DNA of 64,000 nucleotides from DHVE2 group archaeon (GCA_026993785.1 JALWRZ010000003.1:186001-250000), one strand, 5' to 3'. Positions 1 through 9,035 are shown, counted from the first letter of the stretch. Translations and numbers: made by a program. Notes: generated by a model not told the origin, from the sequence alone.

Positions 1-768
1 CTCCAGGGCCGGTATTATGGAGATGAGATTGGCATTGCCGCATCTCTCTCCGTAGCCGTTAATGGTTCCCTGTATATGCGTGACCCCCGCCTCGAAGGCC
101 ATCAGCGAATTCGCCACCGCCAGCTCGGAGTCGTTGTGGGCATGAATACCCAGAGGCACGTAAATCTCATTTTTAACCTCTTTCACTATTTTCCCAATTT
201 TAGAGGGGAGAGTTCCGCCATTGGTATCCGCTAGAACGATTCTATCGGCGCCACTTCTCTCTGCGGCCTTTATGGTTCTTATCGCGTATTCTCTATTGCT
301 TCTGTAGCCATCGAAGAAGTGCTCCGCATCGTAAATCACAAATAAGCCATGCTCTTTCAGATACTCCACACTATCCTCTATCATCCTAAGGTTCTCCTCC
401 AGCGAGGTTTTGAGGGCTCTTGTCACATGGAGGTCCCATGTCTTGCCGAAGATCGTCGCCACGGGGACATCTGCCTCAACTATATAATTGAGACTGAAAT
501 CCCTCTCTGCCTTTATATCCGGTCTCCTTGTGCTTCCAAAGGCAGCTATCTTCGCATGAGTTATAGAGAGCTCTTTCACCCTACGGAAATACTCAAGGTC
601 CTTGGGATTGGAACCGGGCCATCCACCTTCTATATAATCTATGCCGAATTCATCCAGCTTCTCGGTGATGCGAAGTTTATCCTCCAGGGAAAATGAGATT
701 CCTTCCATCTGCGCACCATCTCGAAGCGTGGTGTCAAAGAGTTCGATATTAGAACCAGACAACGTCAT
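1..768 (-). CDS. cimA: (R)-citramalate synthase, 5' part (runs off left edge)
   Basis: Condenses pyruvate with acetyl-CoA to citramalate, the threonine-independent entry to isoleucine. The visible N-terminal ~255 residues carry the LeuA/CimA TIM-barrel signature [10 protein letters not shown] near the start, [12 protein letters not shown], the metal-binding HAHNDSELA and [18 protein letters not shown] rather than GEQ, and GGWPGSN, fit the CimA (TIGR00977) branch better than isopropylmalate synthase. It is the last gene seen of the ilv-leu operon and overlaps the end of leuB. An ATG at 768 and an in-frame TTG at 762 are both possible; the full Shine-Dalgarno GGAGGTGAT sits just upstream and is better spaced for the TTG. 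The C-terminal half and stop lie outside the window. Confidence 0.9.
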   Translation of the reverse strand, partial: MTLSGSNIELFDTTLRDGAQMEGISFSLEDKLRITEKLDEFGIDYIEGGWPGSNPKDLEYFRRVKELSITHAKIAAFGSTRRPDIKAERDFSLNYIVEADVPVATIFGKTWDLHVTRALKTSLEENLRMIEDSVEYLKEHGLFVIYDAEHFFDGYRSNREYAIRTIKAAERSGADRIVLADTNGGTLPSKIGKIVKEVKNEIYVPLGIHAHNDSELAVANSLMAFEAGVTHIQGTINGYGERCGNANLISIIPALE

Positions 769-1813
769 CACCTCCCAGGAAATTTATGAGCCATTGACCA
801 ACCTGCTGGGTGCTTAACCTTCCGCCCATATCTGGTGTTACATGGCCTCCACGCACTGCCGATTCCACGGCAACCTCTATTTCTTTTGCCTCCTTCTTGA
901 ATCCCAGGAAATCCAGAAGCATGGAGCCTGCCAGAATCGTGGCTAAGGGATTTGCGATGCCCTTTCCCGCTATATCCGGAGCAGAACCGTGCACGGGCTC
1001 AAACATGCTTAGTCCATCGGGATTGATGTTCCCCGAGGCGGCAAGGCCCAGGCCACCCACAAGCTCTGCGGTGAGATCCGTTAGTATATCTCCAAATAGA
1101 TTGGGCGTGACGATCACATCAAATTTCTCGGGGCTGCGCACGAGTTTCATAGCCACGGCATCCACATATTCATGCTTTTTCTTTATCTCAGGATATCTCT
1201 CGCCCATCTTCTTAAATACCCTCTGCCAGAGGTCATGGGCGTAGGTAAGCACATTGCTCTTATCGCACAGGGTCACGCTTTTTCGCCCGTGGCCGCGCGC
1301 GTATTCAAAGGCATACCTTATTATTCTTTCCACCCCGCGATATGTGTTAATCATTTCCTGAACTGCGACTTCCCGTGGTGTATTTTTGTAGAGAAATCCT
1401 CCAGAACCGCAATACAGGCCCTCTGCGTTCTCCCGGATAAACACCAGGTTGATGTCCCCCGTCTCCCTATTCTTTAGAGGTGTGAATCTCTCATCTATGA
1501 GCTTGGCAGGCCTGAGATTCACATACATGTCGAAATGGAAGCGCAGTCTTAGAAGTATGCCCCTCTCCAAAATTCCCGGCTTCACCCGAGGATCCCCTAC
1601 TGCGCCCAGAAATATGGCATCGAAGTCGGAAAGGGTATCAAGGGCATCTTCGTCCAGTGTTATCCCTGTTTTCAGATAGTATTCTCCACCGTAGGGAAAC
1701 ACCTGGAACTCGATGGGAAGTTGCAGAGATTCAAGTACCCCAAGCGCCACAGGTATAATCTCTCTGCCTATCCCATCACCGGGTATTACGGCTACCTTTT
1801 TCACGGTTGTCAC
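749..1813 (-). CDS. leuB: 3-isopropylmalate dehydrogenase
   Basis: Oxidatively decarboxylates 3-isopropylmalate (and probably 3-methylmalate from the citramalate route) with NAD. The 354-residue protein has the beta-decarboxylating dehydrogenase features: [10 protein letters not shown] at the N-terminus, [19 protein letters not shown], and the metal/substrate segment [12 protein letters not shown] followed by [10 protein letters not shown] and [14 protein letters not shown]. Length is normal for the family. Its start overlaps the 3' end of leuD by 38 nt, the longest overlap in this operon, so translational coupling is likely. Together with CimA and LeuCD it supplies both the leucine and isoleucine branches. 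Confidence 0.93.
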   Translation of the reverse strand: MTTVKKVAVIPGDGIGREIIPVALGVLESLQLPIEFQVFPYGGEYYLKTGITLDEDALDTLSDFDAIFLGAVGDPRVKPGILERGILLRLRFHFDMYVNLRPAKLIDERFTPLKNRETGDINLVFIRENAEGLYCGSGGFLYKNTPREVAVQEMINTYRGVERIIRYAFEYARGHGRKSVTLCDKSNVLTYAHDLWQRVFKKMGERYPEIKKKHEYVDAVAMKLVRSPEKFDVIVTPNLFGDILTDLTAELVGGLGLAASGNINPDGLSMFEPVHGSAPDIAGKGIANPLATILAGSMLLDFLGFKKEAKEIEVAVESAVRGGHVTPDMGGRLSTQQVGQWLINFLGGDDVVWF

Positions 1814-2303
1814 CTCTCAACCTTCTCTTTGTGTATTCCACCAGCCCACCGGCACGGAGGATTTCCATAAGGAAGGGCGGAAATGCCTTGAATCGAAAAC
1901 TTTCTCCGCTACTCAAATTCCTTATCTCCCCATTCTCCAGGTCTATTTCCAGAATATCGCCACTTTTTATCCTCTCCACCGCCTCTGGAGCCTCGATTAT
2001 TGGCAACCCAATGTTAATAGCATTTCTGTAAAATATTCTGGCAAAGCTCTTGGCTACAACGCATCCTACACCCGAGGCCTTTATAGCTATGGGGGCATGC
2101 TCCCTCGAGCTTCCACATCCAAAGTTATGACCCGCCACAATTATATCGCCTTTCTCCATCTTGCTCCTGAACTCAGGGTCAAGGTCCTCAAGCACATGCA
2201 GGGCCAGCTCCTCAGGCTGCGAAGTATTTAGATATCTTGCGGGTATTATCACATCAGTATCCACATTATCCCCGTATTTCCAAGCGCGACCTCTGAGGAT
2301 CAT
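1776..2303 (-). CDS. leuD: isopropylmalate isomerase small subunit
   Basis: Small swivelling subunit of the heterodimeric aconitase-like isomerase acting on isopropylmalate and citramalate. The 175 residues show the family pattern: [14 protein letters not shown] near the N-terminus, [14 protein letters not shown] (substrate-binding loop), and [18 protein letters not shown]. The ATG overlaps the leuC stop as ATGA (4 nt). The last ~13 residues, basic and rich in Arg/Gly, are encoded in the region overlapping leuB and may be a late extension of the reading frame. Confidence 0.92.
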   Translation of the reverse strand: MILRGRAWKYGDNVDTDVIIPARYLNTSQPEELALHVLEDLDPEFRSKMEKGDIIVAGHNFGCGSSREHAPIAIKASGVGCVVAKSFARIFYRNAINIGLPIIEAPEAVERIKSGDILEIDLENGEIRNLSSGESFRFKAFPPFLMEILRAGGLVEYTKRRLRGDNREKGSRNTR

Positions 2304-3568
2304 GAGCGCATCACCTCCTCAGGATGGGCAATTCTTCCCATTACCGCTGATGCGGCTGCCACAGCGGGATTTGCAAGATAAACCTCGCTCTTGGGATGCC
2401 CCATCCTTCCAACGAAGTTGCGATTTGTCGTAGCTATCGTCCTCTCCCCTGCCGCCAGTATCCCAAGATGCCCTCCCAGGCAGGGACCGCAGCTGGGTGG
2501 ACCTATCACCGCTCCCGCCGATATCAGGGTTTCAAGAACGCCATTCTTTAAAGCTCTAAGATACACGCTGGGAGAACAGGGCAGAACTATGAGACGAACA
2601 TGCTCTGCAACCTCTCTTCCCTGGAGAACTTCCGCAGCAGTTTTGAGGTCCTCGTATCTTCCATTGGTGCAGGAGCCGATGAAAACCTGATTTATCTTTA
2701 TGTTCATTCTTGCCGCATTCCTTGCCTCCTTCACGTTGCTGGGAAGATGCGGAAAAGCTACAAGGGGCTCAATTTTCTCGACCTTATATTTTTTCACCTT
2801 TCTATAGTTGGCATTATCATCTGCTTCCATCACTTGGTAGTTCCTCTTTGCCCTTTCTTTCACGTACTCTATGGTCTTCTCATCCACCGGCATAAGGCCT
2901 GCCTTTGCTCCTGCTTCTATGGCCATGTTGCTCATGGTGAATCTGTCAGACATGGGGAGCGAGGATATGGCATCCCCGTGGAACTCCATGGCCATATACA
3001 GGGCACCACTCACGCCTATGTCTCCTATGGTATGAAGAATCAGGTCCTTCCCCATTACCCAGGGGTCCCTCTCTCCTTCATAGATAAGCTTCAGAGTTTC
3101 TGGAACGCGGAGCCAAACATCGCCGGTGGCCATGGCAACTCCTGCATCCGTGCTTCCCACTCCCGTTGCAAAAGCGCCCAGGGCTCCATAGGTGCAGGTA
3201 TGGGAATCCGCGCCTATTACAAGATCCCCTGGAAGCACGAGCCCGAGCTCGGGAAGTAGACAGTGCTCCACACCCACCTTTCCGCCCTCAAAGAAATATG
3301 GCAATTTTTTCTCTTCAGCGAATTCCCTCGAAAATTTGCATTGTTCTGCTGCCTTTATGTCCTTATTTGGGGTGAAGTGGTCAAGAATTATGGCGACCCT
3401 GCTCTTATCGAAGATTTTGGCGTCCAACTCTCTGAAGACCTTTATGGATATCGGTGCTGTTATATCGTTCATGAGCAGAAAATCTACCTTTGCTTGGATG
3501 AAATCTCCCGCCCTGACCTTTCTACCGGCTTTCTCGCTCAAAATCTTCTCACTTAGGGTCAAACCCAT
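2300..3568 (-). CDS. leuC: isopropylmalate isomerase large subunit
   Basis: Large 4Fe-4S subunit of isopropylmalate/citramalate isomerase. In 422 residues it carries [32 protein letters not shown] and [13 protein letters not shown]; the cysteines in the last two motifs ligate the cluster. The length matches the archaeal/bacterial stand-alone LeuC type rather than the longer fused fungal type. It overlaps leuA by 20 nt and leuD by 4 nt. Other aconitase-family isomerases, such as homoaconitase, are close in sequence, but the leuA/leuB context supports LeuC. Confidence 0.92.
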   Translation of the reverse strand: MGLTLSEKILSEKAGRKVRAGDFIQAKVDFLLMNDITAPISIKVFRELDAKIFDKSRVAIILDHFTPNKDIKAAEQCKFSREFAEEKKLPYFFEGGKVGVEHCLLPELGLVLPGDLVIGADSHTCTYGALGAFATGVGSTDAGVAMATGDVWLRVPETLKLIYEGERDPWVMGKDLILHTIGDIGVSGALYMAMEFHGDAISSLPMSDRFTMSNMAIEAGAKAGLMPVDEKTIEYVKERAKRNYQVMEADDNANYRKVKKYKVEKIEPLVAFPHLPSNVKEARNAARMNIKINQVFIGSCTNGRYEDLKTAAEVLQGREVAEHVRLIVLPCSPSVYLRALKNGVLETLISAGAVIGPPSCGPCLGGHLGILAAGERTIATTNRNFVGRMGHPKSEVYLANPAVAAASAVMGRIAHPEEVMRS

Positions 3569-5054
3569 GGTTTACCACCTCTGAGAGGGCTTGGTTTATG
3601 GCGTTGGCATAGGCAAATAAACTCGCTTCAAGAATGTCTGTGCTCACGCCCCTTCCCATATAAATTCTGTCCCCGAATTTTACCCGAACTACAGCTTCTC
3701 CAAGGGCATCCCTTCCTTCCGTGATGCCGTAGATCCTGTAATCCACAAGCTGAGCGTTCACGCCAAGTAGTGAGTTTATCGCCTGATAGAGGGCATCCAC
3801 CGGGCCATTGAAGGAGTGGGTCACCTCCACCTTTCCTCCATGTCTTACGCTCACCGTGGAGCTTCCGTGAACAATCTGAACCATTTCCATGGAGAAATCC
3901 TGGTTCCTCCCAAATCCATCTTCCAGGAGCGCAAGCAGGTCCAGGTCGCTTACAACCTTTTTCTTCTCTGTCAGAGACTTGAAGGCATCGAAAATTCTGT
4001 CGAGCTTATCTTCGCTTACCTCATAGCCGAGCTCTCGAAGTTTGTCCCGCAGCGCATGGCGACCTGAGTGCTTGCCCAGAACAATATGCGTAGTTGCACC
4101 TATTTTATGCGGGTCCATGATCTCATAGGTGCTTCTCTCCTTTAGCACGCCATCCTGATGTATTCCCGACTCATGGGTGAAGGCGTTAGCGCCCACAATG
4201 GCCTTGTTTGGTGGGACCATTATGCCTGTGTAGTAGGAAACGAGCCAGCTGGTTCGAGCGATTTCCCTGAGATTCACAGAAGTCTTTGCTTGGTAAAAAT
4301 CTCTTCTTGTGTCCAGGGCCATTACCACCTCTTCCAGCGCGGCGTTTCCGGCTCTCTCCCCTATGCCATTCACCGTAACCTCCACCTGATCAACGCCCGC
4401 TTTCACCGCCGCCAGAGAATTGGCCACCGCTAGCCCGAGATCATCATGGCAATGAGCGCTCAGCTCAACGGAATTGATGCCTCTTACATTCTTCTTTAAA
4501 TACTCTATGAGCCCGGCAAATTCTTCGGGGGTGGCATAGCCCACGGTATCCGGTATGTTAAGCACAGTGGCACCGGCGTCTATGACCTCCTCTGCAAGCT
4601 CCACTATGAAATCCCTATTGCTCCGAGTAGCGTCTTCAAAGGAGAACTCCACATCATCCACGAATTTTGCAGCTAGGGACACTGCTTCCACTGCCAGATT
4701 CTTTACTTCCTCCGGACTCTTCTTAAGCTTGTGCTTCATATGTATGGGCGATGTGGCTATGAAGGTGTGAATCCTTCGTTTTTCCGCATTTTCAAGCGAT
4801 TTGGCGGCAATTTCTATATCCTCCTTTTTGGCCCTGGCAAGAGCCGCAATCCTCGGACCCTTTACTTCCGTGGCAATTTTCTGCACCGCCTTCATCTCAC
4901 TCTTAGCCGCAGCAGGAAAACCGGCCTCTATGATATCCACACCGAGTCTTGCAAGCTGCCTGGCTATGCTTAATTTCTCCTCCGGATGGAGATTCACACC
5001 CGGAGTTTGCTCACCATCCCGGAGTGTGGTCTCAAATATTGCAATTTTTCGCAT
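3549..5054 (-). CDS. leuA: 2-isopropylmalate synthase
   Basis: First committed step of leucine synthesis, condensing 2-oxoisovalerate with acetyl-CoA. The 501-residue protein has the barrel signature FETTLRDGEQTPGVNL, IEAGFPAA, AHCHDDLGLAVANSLAAV and VNGIGERAGNAALEE, then a C-terminal LeuA dimer/allosteric domain from about residue 375, where leucine usually feeds back. The start at 5054 (MRKIAIFETTLRDG) begins 2 nt after the ilvC stop and fits family N-termini; the frame is open upstream but would overlap ilvC by over 120 nt with non-family sequence. A homocitrate or second citramalate synthase is less likely given the operon. Confidence 0.92.
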   Translation of the reverse strand: MRKIAIFETTLRDGEQTPGVNLHPEEKLSIARQLARLGVDIIEAGFPAAAKSEMKAVQKIATEVKGPRIAALARAKKEDIEIAAKSLENAEKRRIHTFIATSPIHMKHKLKKSPEEVKNLAVEAVSLAAKFVDDVEFSFEDATRSNRDFIVELAEEVIDAGATVLNIPDTVGYATPEEFAGLIEYLKKNVRGINSVELSAHCHDDLGLAVANSLAAVKAGVDQVEVTVNGIGERAGNAALEEVVMALDTRRDFYQAKTSVNLREIARTSWLVSYYTGIMVPPNKAIVGANAFTHESGIHQDGVLKERSTYEIMDPHKIGATTHIVLGKHSGRHALRDKLRELGYEVSEDKLDRIFDAFKSLTEKKKVVSDLDLLALLEDGFGRNQDFSMEMVQIVHGSSTVSVRHGGKVEVTHSFNGPVDALYQAINSLLGVNAQLVDYRIYGITEGRDALGEAVVRVKFGDRIYMGRGVSTDILEASLFAYANAINQALSEVVNHGFDPK

Positions 5055-5056
5055 TT

Positions 5057-6043
5057 CTATCCCTTCTCTAACCCTGAAAGTTTTCTTATCTCTCTTCCCA
5101 CCTTCTCCAGAGGATGCTCTTCCACACTCTTCATCATCTCCATGAGCTTCGCACCACCTTCCTGATACTCCCTGAGCCATTCATTTGCGAATTCTCCGCT
5201 TCTCACCTTTTCTGCGGCCATTTTCATATTCTCCTTTACTTGCTCATCCACCACCTTTGGACCTACGGCGAGACCTCCATATTTCGCCGTGTCAGAGACT
5301 GCCCGAAGCATACCTGTGAGTCCCTTCTCGTAAATCAGGTCCATGATGAGCTTGGCTTCGTTGCAGGCCTCGAAATATGCCAGCTCTGGTGGATAGCCAA
5401 GCTCTACCAGAACCTCGAACCCGTATTTTATAAGCTGAATAAGGCCACCTACCAGGACCGTTTGCTCACCTATTAAATCGCTCTCCGTCTCATCCTTGAA
5501 GGTTGTTTCTATCACCCCTGCTCTGGTGGCCCCTATTCCCTTGGCAAGGGCAAGCGCCACATCTTTGGCATTGCCGGAATAATCCTGATGCACCGCAATT
5601 AGCGCAGGAGCACCGAAACCTTCCAGGAATTTTTCCCTGACCCTGGGACCCGGGCTCTTGGGGGCGACCATGATAACATCCACATTCTCTGGTGGTTTTA
5701 TCAGGCCAAAATGGATATTGAATCCATGGGCAAAGTCAAGAACCGCGCCCTCTTTCAGATTATTTTTGATGCTCTTTTCATAAACCTGGGGTTGTGCCAT
5801 ATCCGGTATGAGGAGCATGATCACATCGCTCATTTTCACCGCTTCATCCACTGGATAAACGTCGAAGCCCTCCTTTGAAGCCATTTCCCAGGAGCGACCT
5901 TTTCTCGCACCAATAACCACATCCATCCCGGAATCTCTGAGATTCAGAGCCTGGGCACGTCCCTGGCTTCCGTAGCCGATCACCGCTATTTTCCTTCCCT
6001 TCAGTACATCCAGCGAGGTATCGGATTCGAAATACATCTTCAT
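5057..6043 (-). CDS. ilvC: ketol-acid reductoisomerase
   Basis: Converts 2-acetolactate or 2-aceto-2-hydroxybutyrate to the dihydroxy acids with NAD(P)H. The 328-residue class I enzyme shows [21 protein letters not shown] (Rossmann fold), [11 protein letters not shown], the Mg-binding [16 protein letters not shown], and the C-terminal knot domain with [16 protein letters not shown]. Its ATG overlaps the ilvN stop by 4 nt. The following IlvD and IlvE steps are not encoded in the window. Confidence 0.94.
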   Translation of the reverse strand: MKMYFESDTSLDVLKGRKIAVIGYGSQGRAQALNLRDSGMDVVIGARKGRSWEMASKEGFDVYPVDEAVKMSDVIMLLIPDMAQPQVYEKSIKNNLKEGAVLDFAHGFNIHFGLIKPPENVDVIMVAPKSPGPRVREKFLEGFGAPALIAVHQDYSGNAKDVALALAKGIGATRAGVIETTFKDETESDLIGEQTVLVGGLIQLIKYGFEVLVELGYPPELAYFEACNEAKLIMDLIYEKGLTGMLRAVSDTAKYGGLAVGPKVVDEQVKENMKMAAEKVRSGEFANEWLREYQEGGAKLMEMMKSVEEHPLEKVGREIRKLSGLEKG

Positions 6044-6342
6044 CTTCGCACCTCCATTTTAGGATGCATAAGAGGCGATGGCACCACCATCTCCGGCATT
6101 GTCTGGGGCAGAGGATATAGCTGTGCGGAGAGTACCCCGATGATGGTGTTGAGCTTTCTCAGAACCAGATCGCAATCGCTTTCCGGGCATTCAACCACGG
6201 CCGTAAGTTCCCAGAAATCTTCGTTTAAGCTCTTCACCCTGAGATTTTCCAGGGTGGGATATCTCTTCCGCAGCACAGAAAGCACTCTATAGAGGATATC
6301 CAAATTCCTCTCGCACTCCACAACTATCATGCTCCTCTTCAT
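6040..6342 (-). CDS. ilvN: acetolactate synthase small subunit, ACT-only
   Basis: Regulatory subunit of acetohydroxyacid synthase, expected to bind valine and stimulate IlvB. It is only 100 residues against about 160 in the usual IlvN/IlvH: an ACT-like domain (residues ~3-75) followed by a short Pro/Met-rich tail, with no second domain. Identification rests on the ACT-like strand/helix pattern and its position, overlapping ilvB and ilvC by 4 nt each. Feedback behaviour may differ from the two-domain type. Confidence 0.8.
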   Translation of the reverse strand: MKRSMIVVECERNLDILYRVLSVLRKRYPTLENLRVKSLNEDFWELTAVVECPESDCDLVLRKLNTIIGVLSAQLYPLPQTMPEMVVPSPLMHPKMEVRR

Positions 6343-8030
6343 TTTTCAATCACCTCGTGCAATCCTTTGCCCGGAGGCACAAAGGGCAGAACATCCTCCT
6401 CCGGGTGTATTGGCACATCCATAACCATACTTACCTCAGAGCCCAGAGCCTCTTTGATGGCTTTCCTGAGCTCTTCCAAAGAAGATATGTGCTCGCCCTC
6501 GGCACCGTAGGCCCTGGCAAGCCTCACAAAATCAGGAACGTTTTCCATCTCTACGCCTATGTATCTATACTCATAGAACATCCGCTGCCACTGTGCCACC
6601 ATACCAAGCATGTTGTTGTTCAGCACAACAACGGTCACAGGTATGTCCTCCAGTACCGTGGTGGCCAGCTCCTTCTCGTTCATTTTGAAACTTCCATCTC
6701 CTGCTATGTCTATCACAAATCTCTCGGGTCTGGCAACCTTGGCTCCGATGGCCATGGGAAATCCGGAGCCCATGGTGCCAAGACCGCCAGAGCTGAGGAA
6801 TGTGCCTGGCTCGTAGATATCGAAGTAGAGAGAAGCCCACATCTGATTCTGTCCCACCTCGGTGGCAGCTATTGTGTCCCTGGGAACCAATTTCCGGAGC
6901 TCTCTCAGAACATTTTTCGCCGTTAATCCCTGCTGCTCCCTCTCCTCCCGAAGTAACTCGGTCATCTGCCTGTATTTCTTTACCCATTTCCATCTCTCCG
7001 GCTTTTTCGCGAGGAGTTCCTTGAGAGCCTCGTAGAGCATGGAAAGCGCAGTTTTTGCATCTCCCGCGATGCCAACATCAATGCCCACATTCTTTCCTAT
7101 CTCGCTTCTGTCAATGTCTATGTGTATTATCTTTGCATCCCTTGCAAAGGTATCCAGGGTGCCCACGCTTCTATCGCTGAACCTTGTGCCCACCGCAAGG
7201 ATAAGATCCACATCACCCATTATTCTGTTGGCCGCAGAGCTTCCATGCATCCCTATTACTCCAAGAGATAGAGGATGGTCCTCGGGTATGGCCCCCTTAC
7301 CCATAAAGGTGGTGACCACAGGAATGACTAGGGATTCTGCGATTCTGAGAAGCTCCCCTGCTGCTCTTCCCCACACCACTCCTCCACCTGCCAGTATCAC
7401 AGGCTTTTTTGCCTCTAAAAGAAGTTTGGCTGCACGTACCACGTCAAATTCCTTGGGTACAGGGAGTGGCTTAAGGGAAACCAGTATGCGGGGCTCTCGC
7501 ATCTCATCTTCTCCAACCTGCGCATCCTTGGGGAAATCTATGTGCACGGGCCCGGGTCTTCCGTGGGTTGCAAGAAGGAACGCTGTTCTCACAACACTGG
7601 GCACCTCGCCTGCTCTTTTTGGCTGAAACGTGTATTTGGTTATGGGAGTCATCAATCCCACTGCGTCTATCTCCTGAAAGGCATCTCTCCCTATCATGTA
7701 CGGGGTGTTGGGCGAGTAGTAGTTCACCTGCCCTGTGACCGCAACTACAGGAGAGGAATCCATGTAAGCGGTGGCAATTCCCGTCACCATATTAGTTGCA
7801 CCGGGACCTGAGGTGCCCATGCACACACCAGGCTTGCCAAGAACCCTCGCGTATCCATCCGCGGCGTGGGCAGCACCCTGCTCATGGCTCATCCTTATGG
7901 GTCTTATATCCGAATCCAAGAACTCATCGTACACAGGCATTATGGCTCCGCCTATCACTCCGAACACTCGTTTTACTCCTTCCTCCTCGAGTGCCTTTAC
8001 CAGTGCTTTTGCTCCTGACATTTTTGCCAT
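6339..8030 (-). CDS. ilvB: acetolactate synthase large subunit
   Basis: Thiamine-diphosphate enzyme making 2-acetolactate and 2-aceto-2-hydroxybutyrate. The 563 residues include the catalytic-Glu segment MSHEQGAAHAADGYAR, GTSGPGATNMVTGIATAY, the central FAD/transhydrogenase-like domain, and the ThDP motif AGDGSFKMNEKELATT ending with VVLNNN. The ATG at 8030 follows GGAGGU with a 7-nt spacer; an in-frame ATG three codons later is a weaker alternative. An upstream AUG between the SD and this start is out of frame. It is the first structural gene of the operon, and the leader before it looks like an attenuator. Confidence 0.94.
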   Translation of the reverse strand: MAKMSGAKALVKALEEEGVKRVFGVIGGAIMPVYDEFLDSDIRPIRMSHEQGAAHAADGYARVLGKPGVCMGTSGPGATNMVTGIATAYMDSSPVVAVTGQVNYYSPNTPYMIGRDAFQEIDAVGLMTPITKYTFQPKRAGEVPSVVRTAFLLATHGRPGPVHIDFPKDAQVGEDEMREPRILVSLKPLPVPKEFDVVRAAKLLLEAKKPVILAGGGVVWGRAAGELLRIAESLVIPVVTTFMGKGAIPEDHPLSLGVIGMHGSSAANRIMGDVDLILAVGTRFSDRSVGTLDTFARDAKIIHIDIDRSEIGKNVGIDVGIAGDAKTALSMLYEALKELLAKKPERWKWVKKYRQMTELLREEREQQGLTAKNVLRELRKLVPRDTIAATEVGQNQMWASLYFDIYEPGTFLSSGGLGTMGSGFPMAIGAKVARPERFVIDIAGDGSFKMNEKELATTVLEDIPVTVVVLNNNMLGMVAQWQRMFYEYRYIGVEMENVPDFVRLARAYGAEGEHISSLEELRKAIKEALGSEVSMVMDVPIHPEEDVLPFVPPGKGLHEVIEK

Positions 8031-8041
8031 TTTGCATACCT

Positions 8042-8054
8042 CCCCTCAAGGGAG
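8042..8054 (-). promoter_or_regulatory. hairpin over the ilvB ribosome-binding site
   Basis: On the transcript, CUCCC-UUGA-GGGGAG forms a short stem whose 3' arm is the Shine-Dalgarno GGGGAGG of ilvB. It could limit initiation unless opened, for example by an approaching polymerase-coupled ribosome. The pairing is visible in the sequence; the effect is inferred. Confidence 0.45.
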
Positions 8055-8066
8055 ACAAAGGCAAGG

Positions 8067-8105
8067 AAAAAAGAACCCCCCACCAGAAGGATGAGGGGCT
8101 GGGGG
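8067..8105 (-). terminator. candidate attenuator terminator before ilvB
   Basis: Transcript CCCCCAGCC ... GGUGGGGGG forms a strong GC stem (five C-G pairs, one mismatch, a G-U and two more C-G pairs) with a 12-nt loop, followed at once by UUCUUUUUU. It lies between the leader ORF stop and ilvB, where an attenuator terminator would sit. Archaeal polymerase terminates at U-runs even without a stem, so the U-run is compatible with termination. A second C6 block just after the leader stop (8128-8133) could compete for the same G-run and act as an antiterminator. Confidence 0.6.
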
Positions 8106-8137
8106 AGAAGAAGAGGGGCCTATGTTTGGGGGGATAT

Positions 8138-8242
8138 TTACTGGACAATAATAATCAACAAAATAACGAGGACTGAAAGAAGAAGGTGCCCAGCGAACAG
8201 GGCATTTGTGAGTTCTCTCTCAGGATTTTTTTGATTTTCCAT
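8138..8242 (-). CDS. putative branched-chain leader peptide (34 aa)
   Basis: Small ORF beginning MENQKNPERELTNALFAGH and continuing LLLSVLVILLIIIV before a final Gln and stop. Of the 14 codons at positions 20-33, six are Leu, four Ile and three Val, with one Ser: exactly the three end products of the downstream operon. The ATG is about 20 nt downstream of the predicted transcription start and is preceded by a GGGGGAU Shine-Dalgarno-like run. The layout (promoter, Leu/Ile/Val-rich peptide, GC hairpin with U-run, ilvB) matches bacterial ilv/leu attenuators. The hydrophobic run could instead be a transmembrane helix of a small membrane protein; the position and the hairpin favour a leader. Too short for ordinary gene calling. 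Confidence 0.65.
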   Translation of the reverse strand: MENQKNPERELTNALFAGHLLLSVLVILLIIIVQ

Positions 8243-8285
8243 GCCTTTTATCCCCCTTGGGTTGATGGGGCTTATGTTATAAAAC

Positions 8286-8303
8286 CTATAAATAGCTTTC
8301 GCC
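8286..8303 (-). promoter_or_regulatory. BRE/TATA promoter of the ilv-leu operon
   Basis: Read on the minus strand, GGCGAAAG (BRE) is followed by CTATTTATAG (TATA). Initiation about 25 bp downstream would fall near 8265, leaving a ~235-nt leader before ilvB that contains the 34-codon ORF and the terminator. Confidence 0.65.
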
Positions 8304-8342
8304 AGAAATTTCGGGCTTTTTTTTTCAAGAAAGCATGAAAAG

Positions 8343-8822
8343 TTAAAACTCTCTTTCCCTCTTCTCCAAAAACCTCTTCAACATCTCCGCCTTTTCGATC
8401 CTCCCCAGCTTGAGGTAGGCCTGATACTCATACTCTAAATCCAGAACTGGAATTCTCATGCCTTCAATCTCCACAAAGTGCCTGTATCTTTTTATATCCA
8501 CTGGCGTTTCCCACTGGTTCCCGACCTTCTTCTGGATATCACCCATTATCTCGACCTCAATTCCATCAATCCTCAACGCCCCGAAGTGCGAGCGAATTCT
8601 CTCACTTTCCTTAAATTTCACGGGCTCAATCACACACCGGGAAAAGAGACGCTGGATTTCATAGGCTCCCTCCCTGTCTGTCTGGATGTCAATATCATGC
8701 GGCTCAACGGGAACACCCTGGAGGGCAAAGCCAAGGCTCCCGGTAACAACCCAATTCACATCGCTACCCTTTAGCCGCTCGTACAGCATGTGGAGAACTT
8801 TGAGGTGGGTTTGGGGAATCAT
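8343..8822 (-). CDS. solitary nucleotidyltransferase-fold protein
   Basis: 159-residue protein of the DNA polymerase beta-like nucleotidyltransferase superfamily (AbiEii/MNT-like group). Visible are the GS motif VVTGSLGFALQG (about residues 26-37), the metal-binding HDIDIQ (about 42-47) and a possible third carboxylate in GIEVEIMGD. No HEPN partner or antitoxin gene is adjacent, so it is not an obvious HEPN/MNT or AbiE pair. It has its own TATA (8853-8861) and an SD GAGGTG before the ATG. It reads toward the ilv promoter, about 40 bp from the TATA of that operon. Substrate unknown. Confidence 0.7.
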   Translation of the reverse strand: MIPQTHLKVLHMLYERLKGSDVNWVVTGSLGFALQGVPVEPHDIDIQTDREGAYEIQRLFSRCVIEPVKFKESERIRSHFGALRIDGIEVEIMGDIQKKVGNQWETPVDIKRYRHFVEIEGMRIPVLDLEYEYQAYLKLGRIEKAEMLKRFLEKREREF

Positions 8823-8960
8823 CTCAGCACCTCAAAGAGATTATAGATTAAGCATATAAAAGCCTTGATATTCTCCAGATGTCCTTGTTCTTGCCTCCAC
8901 AAAAACAAAAAGAAGCGGGAAATGGCCAAGAAATCATCATAGATTCAAAGAAGGGAGAAC

Positions 8961-8974
8961 GAAGATTATAAATA
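8961..8974 (+). promoter_or_regulatory. BRE/TATA promoter of rpl15e
   Basis: CGAAGA followed by TTATAAATA. The expected start near 8995 lies downstream of the first ATG of the frame (8985), which supports 9036 as the L15e initiator. Confidence 0.6.
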
Positions 8975-9035
8975 CCAAAGGAACATGAGGCCTCAGGGAG
9001 ATGTCCCGACAGGGGAATCCCAAGGAGGATTTGGT

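Noticed and set aside
7796-8176. 126-codon plus-strand frame spanning the ilvB start and leader
   Set aside because: Low-complexity Leu/Pro/Arg translation, no promoter or SD, antisense to ilvB and to the hairpin region.
8343-8822. Nucleotidyltransferase as half of an AbiE or HEPN/MNT toxin-antitoxin pair
   Set aside because: No HEPN, AbiEi or other partner gene on either side.
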